A program made the position numbers and the translations under genes. From NCBI GenBank assembly GCA_965212245.1, contig OZ243107.1, positions 1,860,001-1,924,000 on the forward strand: 64,000 bases of DNA, in the 5' to 3' direction. The notes below the pieces were generated by a model. It was not told where the DNA came from, searched no databases, and worked only from the letters and a program-made list of their open reading frames with translations. The DNA comes from CAKZNE01 sp040222435. Its GTDB lineage: Bacteria; Bacteroidota; Bacteroidia; Flavobacteriales; Schleiferiaceae. Shown here piece by piece: positions 15,986-25,137 of this stretch. Each line of letters begins with the position of its first letter. Position 1 is the stretch's first letter.

Positions 15986-16160
15986 ATTGTGTTTTCTGGA
16001 TTAAACCTTCTTTCGGTAAGTTATTTAGATGGCTCTAAACGGTCATAATTGCTTTTAAAGCATCGCTATAGTAAGGCAAAATCAATAATTCCGAAAGCTG
16101 CAGGTCAAATATAATAAGGGTAATTCAGGAAGCACCCCTTTTACACGGGTATGTTGGAAA

Positions 16161-16190
16161 AGAAAAACCTGCCTTTATAAAGGCAGGTTT
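16161..16190 (-). terminator. Rho-independent terminator
   Basis: AAACCTGCC and GGCAGGTTT form a 9-bp stem around an AT loop. On the minus strand it is followed by TTTTTCTTTT, 26 bp after the stop of the PixA-like gene at 16217, so it closes the four-gene 16.2-22.9 kb operon. Confidence 0.8.
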
Positions 16191-16216
16191 CCGGGTTTAA
16201 TATAAAAAGCTAAACA

Positions 16217-16885
16217 TTAGTCTTCCAGCCAGGGGTCAAAAGTGAAGAGCTGAGAGCCATTGTTTATGGTGAAGTTAAAACAATAGGCGTATTTCAAACC
16301 TTCTACCGGGTTGGATTTTACGTAGGTGTAATACTCGTTCTCACTGCCATTTAATAGTTTGGGAGCCGCAATCATTTCTGAAAAATCGGCATTGGGGTTA
16401 ATAGGGCTGGGCAGGAACTTTTTCAGTTGAATGGTGTCTGATGAGTTGGAGGTACTCACGGCTGTCCAGAAAATACTCTCGTTGGGTTGCAGGTCTTTAG
16501 CTATCAGTTCATTTCCGCCCTGTCCTGAGGTTGCAGATTTATGGTTGCTGGTCATATCTATATAGCCGCTTACATCAATAGGGTTGGAGCTGGTTTTTCC
16601 GAGACCGAGGATACTGGTGGTGTTCACCCCTATCTGTATTTCCAGAAAGTATACGGTGGCAGCCGTGGTGATATCCGAAGAACTAAAAGTTCCGATGGTT
16701 TCCATTGCGGAAATCAGTTCGTCCAGGGTAAGGGTCTCAATCCACACCAGGTGCAGGGCATTGGCCCATTCATCAACAGTTGCTGATCCGTAGTCATTCT
16801 TTACATTGGCGATAGCCTCGTCAATGGTATTACCGGTTTCTTTCTGAAAGTTAAGGGCATTAAATAAAGCGTCATTACTTGCCAT
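16217..16885 (-). CDS. PixA/AidA-like inclusion-body family protein
   Basis: The 222-aa protein has no signal peptide. Its C-terminal 130 residues read like the AidA/PixA beta-sandwich: YIDMTSNHK, an S-W element (ESIFWTAVS...QLKKF) and the closing KYAYCFNFTI...FTFDPWL. That family includes inclusion-body and symbiosis-related proteins of unknown function. The N-terminal 70 residues are helical (ALNFQKETGNTIDEAIANV). It is the last gene of the operon, followed by a terminator. The family call rests on pattern only. Confidence 0.55.
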   Translation of the reverse strand: MASNDALFNALNFQKETGNTIDEAIANVKNDYGSATVDEWANALHLVWIETLTLDELISAMETIGTFSSSDITTAATVYFLEIQIGVNTTSILGLGKTSSNPIDVSGYIDMTSNHKSATSGQGGNELIAKDLQPNESIFWTAVSTSNSSDTIQLKKFLPSPINPNADFSEMIAAPKLLNGSENEYYTYVKSNPVEGLKYAYCFNFTINNGSQLFTFDPWLED

Positions 16886-16929
16886 GATTTTTGGGTTTTA
16901 TAGTTGATTATTAATTGAATACATCGTTT

Positions 16930-19035
16930 TTATTTTGTGGCGTCCGTCATAATATTGGGAAAAGCCGAGGGTAATTGCTTGGCGGAAACACTCTTAATCT
17001 GTATGTAGTAATTAAGTACTACGCTGGATACAACAGAGTCCCATGAGTTTACACCATCAGGGTTACTGCGGGCGGTATATATACCGTTGGCAAAGCAGTA
17101 TAGGGCGTAAATAGACAGGTTGGTGTCAAAATATTTTTCACCTACAGGGGTGGCTATACTTTTAAGTACATCAGCCTGATACTGGCTGAATGAAAAGTTG
17201 GTTTCACTTAACAAATCGGGTACTGGAGCGGCCAGCTTTTGTATATAGCCGTTTAGTGTGGCAGGTTGTGGCGCATTAATAAGGCCAGCCAGTTGTACCA
17301 TAAATGACCAGTTATCAGACTGGGTATAGTATTCTGCTACAGCAGATACACAGTCCAGTGCGTTATAGGTAGCCTGGCTCAGAGCCTGAATGAGGGTAGT
17401 GGCATTTTTAAGGTTGTAAGTGGTTAGGAAGAATTTGGAAGCGATCTTTGGAATAGCATCTGAAAGAGTAACGCCCTGCTGGAATAATTGCGAAACATAA
17501 GCATTGATATTTTCCGTTGAACCGCTGTATACGGTGACCACCATTTGCCTTTGGGCTACGGTTGAATCGTTGATAAGTGCCGTTAGCGTATAGGTGGTGG
17601 TTTCTGTGGGGCTTACCTGGTAATCACTTTGGTTAAGAGTAATTTGTTTGGAAGCCGTAGTGAGGCTGCTAATGGTGCTGCCATCTAAAAAATCCAATGA
17701 AAGGCCGGTAACCCCATCAGATGATGCCCACGATAAATTAACGGTAGAGCCGCTGTTTATTACAGGCTTATCCACAAAAAAGCTAATATACTCTTTGGAT
17801 TGTGGCATATCAGCCGGCAATTGTGAAACCTTTAGCTGTCCGTTCAGGTCCTGCAGTTCCGGTACTTGATTAGCGGTGAGGGTGGGTATTTGGCTGGCCT
17901 TCAATTGTCCGTTCAGGTTTTGAATATCGGGTAGCTGTTGGGCCTCCAGTTGTCCGGAAAGGTTCTGGATTTTTGGCAGTTGCTGTGGTGTAAGTACCGG
18001 TACCCTTGAGCTATCCAATGTAAGGTTCTGCCGCCCATCATCCGTAGTAGTTACAGCGGGTGTAAGCTCCTGCAAAGTGCCCAGGGTAAGCAGAGCGCTG
18101 TTGGCCTGAGGTGGTGGAGATGTAAAGGCCAGTATGGGTGAGCCGGGTGTGGCTGTATTTTGCTGCAGGGTAATGGCCCAGGGTGCATTGGTGGCCGTTA
18201 GGCCGGTGGTGCTTAGCGCAAACGAACCATTGGCAGCCGTGAGAGGCTGCCCATTAAAAGTAGCCTGATCATTAAGGGTAATCAGCTGGTAATCCTTATC
18301 CAGGGCGGTCCCGGTATGAATCAGCACATTCTGACCACTAACCGAAACGGATAGCCCACTTACAATGCCACTTGAAAAAACGGCTTGGTCCAGCTTATTC
18401 AGAAAAGGTAATTGAGCGGCTGTAAGAGAGCCGGATAATGTTTGCAGATCCGGGATTCGGGCGGGGTTAAAAACCCCTGAGCTAATGACCGAGGCATCCA
18501 GATTGCTCACCTGAACGGGAGGCATGCGGGAGGGCAATACTAGTACAGCAGCAGCTTTAGGAGTTACGGTTACAGATGAAGCAGCTACTTCAATTTCGGC
18601 CAGTAATACCTGCCCCGTAATAGGGCTGCCCGAGGCTATTAACTGAATAAGGGGTGAGTTTATGGCCTGATCAGTGGCCTGGTTAAAAAAATGGTTGGCT
18701 ATGGTTAGTTGCCAGGTACCGGTAGGCTGTGCGGAAAGGTCTATAGAAAGGGTGGCCGCAGACAAGAGTACTTGTTTTTGGCCATAGGTTGCCCTGTCCG
18801 CCAGTAATATCTGTGTTCCGCTATCATCCAGAGCCGCTCCGCTGGTAATGGCTATGGTTTTACCGGAGGGATTGCTTACTGCAAGCCCTGAAAGCACGCC
18901 CGGTGAAAACATGGCCTGGGTTTGAAACTCACGGTGCTGTATATGAAATTGCTGTTCAGTAGTAAAATCCTCAGCTTTAAGTAACTGGCCGTTGTAATAC
19001 AGCTCTTTAACGATGGTGGGTATGGTGGCAGGCAT
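16930..19035 (-). CDS. Large beta-repeat protein with tail-fibre-like N-terminus
   Basis: The 701-aa protein begins with LYYNGQLLKAEDFTTEQQFH and a following GVLSGL, a start seen in proteins of phage-tail-like and contractile injection loci. A second similar module occurs near residue 215 (SGIVSGLSVSVSG). Residues about 180-205 and 365-420 contain a repeat of the form LP-IQNLNGQLKASQ-P, also visible in the DNA around 17830-18000. A central beta domain follows and the last 180 residues are helical. No signal peptide. No other injection-system genes are visible nearby, so a structural role in such a machine is not supported. Confidence 0.55.
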   Translation of the reverse strand: MPATIPTIVKELYYNGQLLKAEDFTTEQQFHIQHREFQTQAMFSPGVLSGLAVSNPSGKTIAITSGAALDDSGTQILLADRATYGQKQVLLSAATLSIDLSAQPTGTWQLTIANHFFNQATDQAINSPLIQLIASGSPITGQVLLAEIEVAASSVTVTPKAAAVLVLPSRMPPVQVSNLDASVISSGVFNPARIPDLQTLSGSLTAAQLPFLNKLDQAVFSSGIVSGLSVSVSGQNVLIHTGTALDKDYQLITLNDQATFNGQPLTAANGSFALSTTGLTATNAPWAITLQQNTATPGSPILAFTSPPPQANSALLTLGTLQELTPAVTTTDDGRQNLTLDSSRVPVLTPQQLPKIQNLSGQLEAQQLPDIQNLNGQLKASQIPTLTANQVPELQDLNGQLKVSQLPADMPQSKEYISFFVDKPVINSGSTVNLSWASSDGVTGLSLDFLDGSTISSLTTASKQITLNQSDYQVSPTETTTYTLTALINDSTVAQRQMVVTVYSGSTENINAYVSQLFQQGVTLSDAIPKIASKFFLTTYNLKNATTLIQALSQATYNALDCVSAVAEYYTQSDNWSFMVQLAGLINAPQPATLNGYIQKLAAPVPDLLSETNFSFSQYQADVLKSIATPVGEKYFDTNLSIYALYCFANGIYTARSNPDGVNSWDSVVSSVVLNYYIQIKSVSAKQLPSAFPNIMTDATK

Positions 19036-19039
19036 ATAC

Positions 19040-22000
19040 TTAAGTATTAGAGATAGTGGTGTTTACACCCAATACAGCACTACCCACGTCAAAGCCGGGG
19101 TTTTCAAATTGAGCATAGACAATATTAGACGTGAGGCCGTTTTGGTTGTATCCATCCATGGTGCTGATGAATGTATTTACTGTATTTATGAAATTCTGGA
19201 TGTTGGACTTGGTGCCCGAGTCTACCTTGCTCTCAATGGACTGAAGGTTACTGACTGCGGTTTGTAAGTTGGTTTTGGTTTGCTGGGTTAAAAAGGTATA
19301 CCCGGTTATGCTGCTTTGAACGGAAGCATTCATCTTATAATTGGCATTTTTTTGCAAAAGGGTGTCCCAGGGTTGACTGTATTGCTGCGAAACCGGCATA
19401 AGCTGAAACCCAGTTGCCGGAAGGTTGGCTGCTTCAGTTTTGTTGCCGCTGCCTACGGTGCCTTCTAAAAAGGAGAACTGGTACAAAAGGGTGGAATTAT
19501 CGCCCAGCGAAGTTTTAGGGAATTGCCAGGCGGCTATAAAGTTCCCGTTGCTATCAATGCTTACCGTAAGCTCCTGTATCTGTATTTGGGCTGCTACATC
19601 ATTTAATTGCTTTTGCACCCGGCTCAATAAAGGTTTTACCTGGTTAATGAGTTGGTTCACCTTAGCCTCAGCTTCTTTTTTCTTGCTGTCACCTCCCCCA
19701 AACCAGCTTTTGATTTTATCCCACACTTCTGCCAGGAAACCGGCCACTGCAGCGGCCGCAGCTGCGGCCACAATACCAATCACTACTCCGTTAAGCTCTA
19801 ATACCGCACCCAGATCTCCGGCTATTTCGCCCGCTTCCAAAGCATCTTCAAGCGCCTCGGCCAGGTCTTCATTTTTAGTTTTACAAAGTATACGCGCCGC
19901 AATAGAAGCACTCACCTTTTTAGCGGCCACCAGGGTAATGGCCTCATAAGTGGCCGGGTTGGCTATAACCTGCTTAAAGATGGCCTCCATATTCTGAGGG
20001 TTGGTAACGGTATCCCAAATAGCGGTGGGAAGATCACCCAGCGAAGTAGGGATGGTGAAATCAATTCCGAAATTGACCGGTACGGTGGTAATGCTTTGTC
20101 CCGCAATGGTAAGTCCTACGGTAATGGTAAGCGGTACATGCATTTCGCCAGGAGCACTTTGTGAAGGCTTCTGGCCGCTGGTAAGTGCCAGCGAAAAGGT
20201 GGTTTTAACTTCATTCTTAAACATGGATGTCACCAGGTTCTGACATCCGTTACCGCCCAGGTTGTTAAGTTGAGTAACAATATTTTCTATGGCCTTGGCG
20301 TCATTAATGTCCTGGCTGCCAAGTCCGTCTATATTGGTAATGGAAAAATCGCCTTTAGTCCATTGCCAGTCAATAGTAATAGCGGGTGTTCCCTGATACT
20401 GGTAGGAACCGTTAAAAATGCCATTAGCATAATCCATGGTAAAAGACCCGATATCGGTACCAAAGAGCGTGAGGTTCTGAACGCTTACCTCAAAGGTCTT
20501 TTGACCGTTGGTGGTTTTAATGGTAAGGGTAGGAGAAGTTAACTGGATGAAATAAATGCTAAGCGTGTCCGAGCTATGATCTTTGGTGCCCACGTAAGTG
20601 CCGGAAAGCTGTATGCCATCACTCTCTACATCCAGGTCTATCTGAAAATTGTATTCCTCAAAAAACTGTAGTACCGCATTCAGGTGGTAACCTTCTTTGT
20701 AGGTAACCGAAGGGGAGTTTGCATGGGTAGCGGAGGCGGGCGGGTATTGGAAAGTGTAATTGCTGCACGCCTGTGCTGTAGAGCCCGAAGGGCATTTAAG
20801 GTAGTACATACTGCCGGATACCAGGCCAATGGCTTTGGTTATATCATCCACCCATTGCCAGGGCTTTTTAATGATTTGTACCACAAAGTCATAAATGGTA
20901 AGAGCCGGATTGGCCGTAAGGCTTACCAGGGCCAGGCGGGCTTCACTTTTCTCAAATATTATAGTGCCATCCAGTATGAGGTTGTTTTCCAGGGCTTCCA
21001 GGTTTATCTGCCCGTTTATGATCAGATCGGTACTGGCCGGAACCGATTTGGGTTTGGTTTGGGCAAAAGTGTGGTCTATGCTGAGCTTGAGCTCACCAAA
21101 GTTTATCCCGGTCATTCCAAAGGGAGCCTCTACGGACTCAGTTGCAGAACCAGTGGATAGTTGCAGGTCAGCCACCAGTTTGGTATCGTTAACCGTAAGG
21201 TCTCCCTCAAAGGTAAAAGAGGGATTGTTTGCGCCCAGAGTAAAGGGGGCAAACTCCACACTGCCGCTTAATTCGTATTGATCCTGTGCGGAGCTGTACT
21301 GGAACAGGATGTTCTGCCGTCCGTTGTTCCCGCTGAATTTAAAGATGTTAAGAAGGGTAAAGGTGGGAAAGGAGGCAAACAGGGCAGAATTTGCGGTTGA
21401 TGGGGGGTCTTTCTTTGATGTGGTTTGGGTACGGAAGCCATAGATGGTGATTTTATTCATCTGGCCACTGTAGCCGATGGTTAGCATGGAATTGAACAGC
21501 GATATTTTCCCGAAATCCATAACCGCCCAAAAGCTTATACCCGTTACATCACCAGAGGCAAAAGCCTTCGTAAACTGTTGTGCAAAATCCTGTGGCATTG
21601 TGCTAAGCGGAAAAGTGGGAGGCATAAGGTCACCGGCTTTCCCTTTGGGCCGGGCGGCATCAGGCTGTAGTTCTCCAATTTGCTGAAGGGCTTGTGCATA
21701 GGTTAATCCCGGATTGGCCGGGGAAGCAGGTGGTTTCCCGTGCCCGTTTGTTGGGGTGTCATTCTTCTTAGCCAGTCGGAAAAGTCCGGCACTCTCAATA
21801 TTAATGGTAAGATTAGGGAAGGAAGTATTGAAGATGGCGGCCAGAATTTTACCAATGTGAATAGTGCCGGCAAAATTGAGGTAGATGATGGTGGCATTGT
21901 TGGAGATAAAGTAAGCCCCGCTTGCCGTAGCGTTCTGCACGGCAGATGAAAGATCTCCGGAAAGGCTTATCTCACAGCCTACTGATATGGCTTGCCCTGA

Positions 22001-22390
22001 ATAATCCGGATCTTTTCCCTTGGCCGGGGCCTGACTCAGATATTCATAAAAAAAGTAACCCTTGTTAATGGTAAGGGTGGGCAGCAAGGGGATGGGCAGG
22101 CTTATGTTGTTTACCGCTCCGTTAAAAGTAATTTTTCGGTCTTGTCCTTCCGTACCCTCCTTGCCAATGCTTCCGGATATTTGGCCCACGGGCATAGTAG
22201 AGCCTTCAGGTAAAACCACATTCAACCCATTAAAGCGTTGGGCAACAAGGCTGGTCAAATCCGGAGCTGAGCCTGTTACCGTAGCAGCAAAAGAGAATGA
22301 GTCTTCCCTGTATTGAGTGGTCAGGTCAACATTTACATCGTCAGCCACAATAGTGGTTGACAGGCCCATGGATGTAGTAGCCTCAGACAA
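19040..22390 (-). CDS. Very large beta-rich protein with C-terminal hydrophobic helix, 1116 aa
   Basis: There is no signal peptide (MSEATTSMGLSTTIVADD). The first 750 residues are long, repetitive beta-strands with many short ELSGSVEF- and FSLTITID-type segments, resembling stacked beta domains. Near residue 870-890 lies a very hydrophobic GVVIGIVAAAAAAAVAGFLAE helix, followed by a coiled-coil segment rich in Lys/Glu/Gln and a final helical part. A beta-scaffold plus membrane-inserting helix would fit a pore-forming or membrane-binding particle protein, but I know no family. The stop is 4 bp before the next gene, so they are translationally coupled. Confidence 0.6.
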   Translation of the reverse strand: MSEATTSMGLSTTIVADDVNVDLTTQYREDSFSFAATVTGSAPDLTSLVAQRFNGLNVVLPEGSTMPVGQISGSIGKEGTEGQDRKITFNGAVNNISLPIPLLPTLTINKGYFFYEYLSQAPAKGKDPDYSGQAISVGCEISLSGDLSSAVQNATASGAYFISNNATIIYLNFAGTIHIGKILAAIFNTSFPNLTINIESAGLFRLAKKNDTPTNGHGKPPASPANPGLTYAQALQQIGELQPDAARPKGKAGDLMPPTFPLSTMPQDFAQQFTKAFASGDVTGISFWAVMDFGKISLFNSMLTIGYSGQMNKITIYGFRTQTTSKKDPPSTANSALFASFPTFTLLNIFKFSGNNGRQNILFQYSSAQDQYELSGSVEFAPFTLGANNPSFTFEGDLTVNDTKLVADLQLSTGSATESVEAPFGMTGINFGELKLSIDHTFAQTKPKSVPASTDLIINGQINLEALENNLILDGTIIFEKSEARLALVSLTANPALTIYDFVVQIIKKPWQWVDDITKAIGLVSGSMYYLKCPSGSTAQACSNYTFQYPPASATHANSPSVTYKEGYHLNAVLQFFEEYNFQIDLDVESDGIQLSGTYVGTKDHSSDTLSIYFIQLTSPTLTIKTTNGQKTFEVSVQNLTLFGTDIGSFTMDYANGIFNGSYQYQGTPAITIDWQWTKGDFSITNIDGLGSQDINDAKAIENIVTQLNNLGGNGCQNLVTSMFKNEVKTTFSLALTSGQKPSQSAPGEMHVPLTITVGLTIAGQSITTVPVNFGIDFTIPTSLGDLPTAIWDTVTNPQNMEAIFKQVIANPATYEAITLVAAKKVSASIAARILCKTKNEDLAEALEDALEAGEIAGDLGAVLELNGVVIGIVAAAAAAAVAGFLAEVWDKIKSWFGGGDSKKKEAEAKVNQLINQVKPLLSRVQKQLNDVAAQIQIQELTVSIDSNGNFIAAWQFPKTSLGDNSTLLYQFSFLEGTVGSGNKTEAANLPATGFQLMPVSQQYSQPWDTLLQKNANYKMNASVQSSITGYTFLTQQTKTNLQTAVSNLQSIESKVDSGTKSNIQNFINTVNTFISTMDGYNQNGLTSNIVYAQFENPGFDVGSAVLGVNTTISNT

Positions 22391-22527
22391 GATAGTGGGG
22401 TTTAAGGGTTGGTGATGGGTTGCAAATAATTTTGATGGGTATAGCCTTACTGTGGTTGAATCAGCCCGTACAAGCAGCCCATCCGGGAGTTCCTATTTTC
22501 CCGGATGAGCAGTGCTATAGTACCTCC

Positions 22528-22926
22528 TTAGCCTTGGTGGCCCGGAGGGGGGGTGGCAGGTTTGGTTCCCTTGGGACCATTGGTTGGTGGGGTAGTGGTA
22601 AACGTTCCGGTGGCAAAGGTTACGGAAAGGCTGTTTATAGCAAAGGTGCTGCCCGAAGGTAATATAGAGGCGGGCGGGCTTAGCTCCAGGTACATATTTT
22701 GCGGTGCACCTGGGTCTCCGTCTGCATTATAATAGGCCTCCATCCACAAAAGGGTGGGTACATTATCTGTAGTTGGTGTGTTTGCCTGCTCCGTTTTGCT
22801 GTAAATCAACAACTCGTAGGGCGATGCCTCCAGCGGGGTAGAGGTTGGAATGTCTACAGACAGATCGTAGGTTTCACCATTAATGGCGATGTCCGTTTTA
22901 ATGGCTCCTGAAATTTCAGTACTCAT
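22528..22926 (-). CDS. Small beta-rich protein with Pro/Gly-rich tail, 132 aa
   Basis: This is the first gene of the operon, 137 bp upstream of the 1116-aa gene. The first 105 residues are mostly beta (AIKTDIAINGETYDLSVDI, SVTFATGTFTT), followed by a low-complexity tail of Pro, Thr, Gly and Lys. No signal peptide and no recognised family. It may be a subunit or chaperone of the large proteins encoded after it. Confidence 0.5.
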   Translation of the reverse strand: MSTEISGAIKTDIAINGETYDLSVDIPTSTPLEASPYELLIYSKTEQANTPTTDNVPTLLWMEAYYNADGDPGAPQNMYLELSPPASILPSGSTFAINSLSVTFATGTFTTTPPTNGPKGTKPATPPPGHQG

Positions 22927-23253
22927 AATTTTTAGGTTTATGTTAAAAGATTGATTAAAAGGTTCAAAACCTGTTTATTCTTTGCTGTTCAAAGATTGAT
23001 TTTTAGAAAATTAGTTTTAGTAAGGGTTTTCCATGATTTTAAGGGTATCCGTATAAATACGGAGGGCGGCCCGGGTCATAGTTTGTTGTGTTCATATCCA
23101 TAATGTTTAGTGTAAAGCGGGGTTTGCTTTTCCTTTTACTACACTACCGGAAAAAATGTTGTACTTATAAGTTATTGATTAAATGGCATTTACTTCGGTA
23201 TGTGAAGGGGGTGTGGCTCTTCTTCTGAAAACTTGCCGGAGCATGGCTAAGGC

Positions 23254-23285
23254 GATCAGGGAGTTTTTGCAAAAACTTCCTGATC
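23254..23285. repeat. Long perfect-like hairpin
   Basis: Two 16-nt arms starting GATCAGG and ending CCTGATC, with AGTTTTTG/CAAAAACT inside, pair at all but one position and leave no loop. It resembles short palindromic mobile repeats rather than a terminator. Confidence 0.5.
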
Positions 23286-23313
23286 CGTTGCTAAAAACGT
23301 CCCGGAGCGTTGG

Positions 23314-23336
23314 AAAAAACTCCACGGAGTTTTTTT
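23314..23336. terminator. Bidirectional terminator-like hairpin
   Basis: AAAAAACTCC and GGAGTTTTTTT pair around AC, giving an A/T-tailed stem in both directions. It lies about 100 bp after the stop of the 23439-23834 minus-strand gene and would close it. Confidence 0.55.
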
Positions 23337-23438
23337 ATCCAAAAAGATTAGTGGTATGCGTGCCCTCAGATGGTTTAAAAAAAGAGAGGGGAGGTATGCC
23401 TGAAAAGGGCGTAAAGCAGATGATGTTTAGCTTGCCTT

Positions 23439-23834
23439 TTACCTGAATAAGAGGCTTAAAACGGTTATGCCTAAAAGGACTGCAGAAAGCCACAAAAGTT
23501 TTAGCCTGAGAAGGGGGTTGGAACTTTTGTGCGCTATTATGGCCAAGCCTACTTGTATACTAACCAGCAGAAGATTGTAAATAGCCTTTATTTCCATTCC
23601 CCAAAAGCTAAAGGGGTCTTTAGGATTATACCAAATGTCAACTGAAGTGCCCAGCCAAATCAGTAGCGTAATAAAGGGTAACAGGGTGATTATGCGTTTC
23701 ACTGCTGCTAAAATTAGTGCATAATAAAGTATACCGGATGCATCCGTTGAAAACCGTGTGGCAATAAGTCTGCTGAAAGAGAGTACAAACAAAGATGAAG
23801 GAAACTTTCCGGGTAAACCAAAGGAAGCAGGCAC
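23439..23834 (-). CDS. Hypothetical membrane protein, 131 aa
   Basis: The frame opens at GTG (23834). Three or four hydrophobic segments are visible (ILYYALILAAVKRIITLLPF, NLLLVSIQVGLAIIA, LLWLSAVLLGITVLSLLF). I recognise no family. The start is uncertain because the first 35 residues are unlike a membrane protein, and an internal start would also keep all helices. It is alone between hairpins at 23314 and 23860. Confidence 0.45.
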   Translation of the reverse strand: MPASFGLPGKFPSSLFVLSFSRLIATRFSTDASGILYYALILAAVKRIITLLPFITLLIWLGTSVDIWYNPKDPFSFWGMEIKAIYNLLLVSIQVGLAIIAHKSSNPLLRLKLLWLSAVLLGITVLSLLFR

Positions 23835-23859
23835 TGCACCCGGCAGGCGACTCCATAAA

Positions 23860-23887
23860 AAAGGCCACCCTTGAAAGGGCAGCCTTT
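23860..23887 (-). terminator. Rho-independent terminator
   Basis: AAAGGC-CCCTT and AAGGG-GCCTTT form an interrupted stem; on the minus strand it runs into TTTTTTAT. It is 25 bp downstream of the stop of the Cys-rich protein gene at 23913. Confidence 0.7.
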
Positions 23888-23912
23888 AAATGAATGGGTT
23901 TAACCGAAAAGG

Positions 23913-24332
23913 TTAATAAATCTTTATATCCGTAGGAGATACAAATTCTGCCACATAGGATTTACACTTCTTATCGCAATGTGCACCTTTATCTATAATA
24001 GGAAAGTTATAGCAAAACCGGGCAATGGTTATAGGTGTAGCCTGGCAGGGATTGCAGCGGGAATCGGTTGGTGTAATTCCGGCTCCGGCCCATTCCAGAA
24101 GCGGCCCTCCGCATGACGGGATGGCTATGGACGATTGCGGGGGAATACAAACCTGACCGGTAGTACAGGCATTCCCGCAATTATTGGGGTCCTTGGCACG
24201 TACTTCTACTAAATAGTAACAATCAGTTGAGTTGTGAATGTTAATGCTGGCCGGTTGTGCATACGCCAGAACAGATAATAGGGTGAAAGCCATTAAAGCC
24301 AATCCCTTTTTGGTAATAGGTAGAATTTTCAT
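23913..24332 (-). CDS. Secreted Cys-rich protein, 139 aa (paralogue of 25138-25551)
   Basis: The signal peptide ends near YAQP (residue 26). The mature protein has about 13 cysteines (CYYL, CGNACTTGQVC, CGG, CNPC, CYN, CDKKC) and closes with VAEFVSPTDIKIY, matching VEFVAPDTFLIY at the end of the paralogue. Disulfide-rich export to the periplasm or outside is likely. The family is unknown to me. It has its own downstream terminator. Confidence 0.65.
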   Translation of the reverse strand: MKILPITKKGLALMAFTLLSVLAYAQPASINIHNSTDCYYLVEVRAKDPNNCGNACTTGQVCIPPQSSIAIPSCGGPLLEWAGAGITPTDSRCNPCQATPITIARFCYNFPIIDKGAHCDKKCKSYVAEFVSPTDIKIY

Positions 24333-24497
24333 TGGGGTTAATTGTTAAATGTTATGTTCAAATATAGTTGAAAGGCAATATTATAAAGTAAGCGCTTTTA
24401 AACTAGAAATTTAAAATTGAGAGATGCTTAAAAAAGGGTTAATAGAGCCTGTTCTTTTTGCATAGTTCAGCAGAATAGTAATGGCCGGGCAAGCTAT

Positions 24498-24938
24498 TTA
24501 CCATTCCATACTGAAATTATCCAGTACAGTGGTTCCGTTTAAGCGATCACCAATGTGTGCATCAGGTGAATCCTGATAGGTTTTATAGAGCTTGCCGTTG
24601 GCTCCGGTATCAGACCAAAATCGTACTCTCTTGCAGCTTTTAAACTCATAAGCGTAACCGGAGCGATAAGCCAGTAATGTTTTATAAGCGCTTTTGGAAC
24701 CCGCCTTTTCTATTTCGTCAACCTTTTTGGCCTGGTTGGAATTGGGATGTAAAGCGGCATACTCCACAATTGATAGAACCTTAGTGGGACACCCGCAGGT
24801 TTTCACTTTTTGATTTAAGGCAGTTTTATCAGCCCTGGATAAGTTCTTGAAATCCACATCACAATTTTGAACATCATAGCTGTGGTCAGAATGAAAGTAA
24901 GCGGAAAAAATAAGAATTGATACGAGTAAGGTTTTCAT
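24498..24938 (-). CDS. Hypothetical secreted protein, 146 aa
   Basis: The N-terminus MKTLLVSILIFSAYFHS is a signal peptide without a clear cleavage box. Four or five cysteines (CDVDF, CGCP, CKRV) could form disulfides. The gene lies between the two Cys-rich paralogues but shares no clear sequence with them. No family recognised. Confidence 0.55.
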   Translation of the reverse strand: MKTLLVSILIFSAYFHSDHSYDVQNCDVDFKNLSRADKTALNQKVKTCGCPTKVLSIVEYAALHPNSNQAKKVDEIEKAGSKSAYKTLLAYRSGYAYEFKSCKRVRFWSDTGANGKLYKTYQDSPDAHIGDRLNGTTVLDNFSMEW

Positions 24939-25081
24939 GGTTTGGTTTTAATTTGGTGAATATCAAAGCTAAGAAATGGTTTTTAAACCGGTAGTAAGTT
25001 CAGATGAACCTTGAGCAGCCGGTGGCTTTGGTGGGTTGAACACAAGCCAGACGTTTGCTTTAGTGGATGGTACTAAAAACA

Positions 25082-25113
25082 AACCGGCTTGAACTTTTAA
25101 GTTCAAGCCGGTT
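25082..25113 (-). terminator. Strong terminator
   Basis: Perfect 15-bp arms, AACCGGCTTGAACTT and AAGTTCAAGCCGGTT, with a 2-nt loop. On the minus strand it is followed by TGTTTTTAG. It lies 25 bp after the stop at 25138. Confidence 0.85.
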
Positions 25114-25137
25114 AAAGTATGGTCTTAATTTTTGCCT

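Larger units (their letters stand above)
22927..23438. other. Intergenic region with two strong hairpins
   Basis: No gene is convincing here. The stretch contains the 32-nt hairpin at 23254-23285 and a terminator-like hairpin at 23314-23336; an open frame that crosses both on the plus strand is regarded as chance. The operon promoter for 22926 should lie in the first 100 bp but I see no clean TAnnTTTG. Confidence 0.4.

Noticed and set aside
22420..22662. Plus-strand ORF between 22390 and 22662
   Set aside because: It overlaps the reverse-strand gene at 22528 and has a low-complexity Gly/Lys translation.
16217..22926. Contractile injection system (eCIS/T6SS)
   Set aside because: No sheath, tube, baseplate or ATPase gene is nearby; only a tail-like N-terminus is seen.
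23183..23446. Plus-strand ORF across two hairpins
   Set aside because: The reading frame consists of palindromic repeats and has no protein-like composition.
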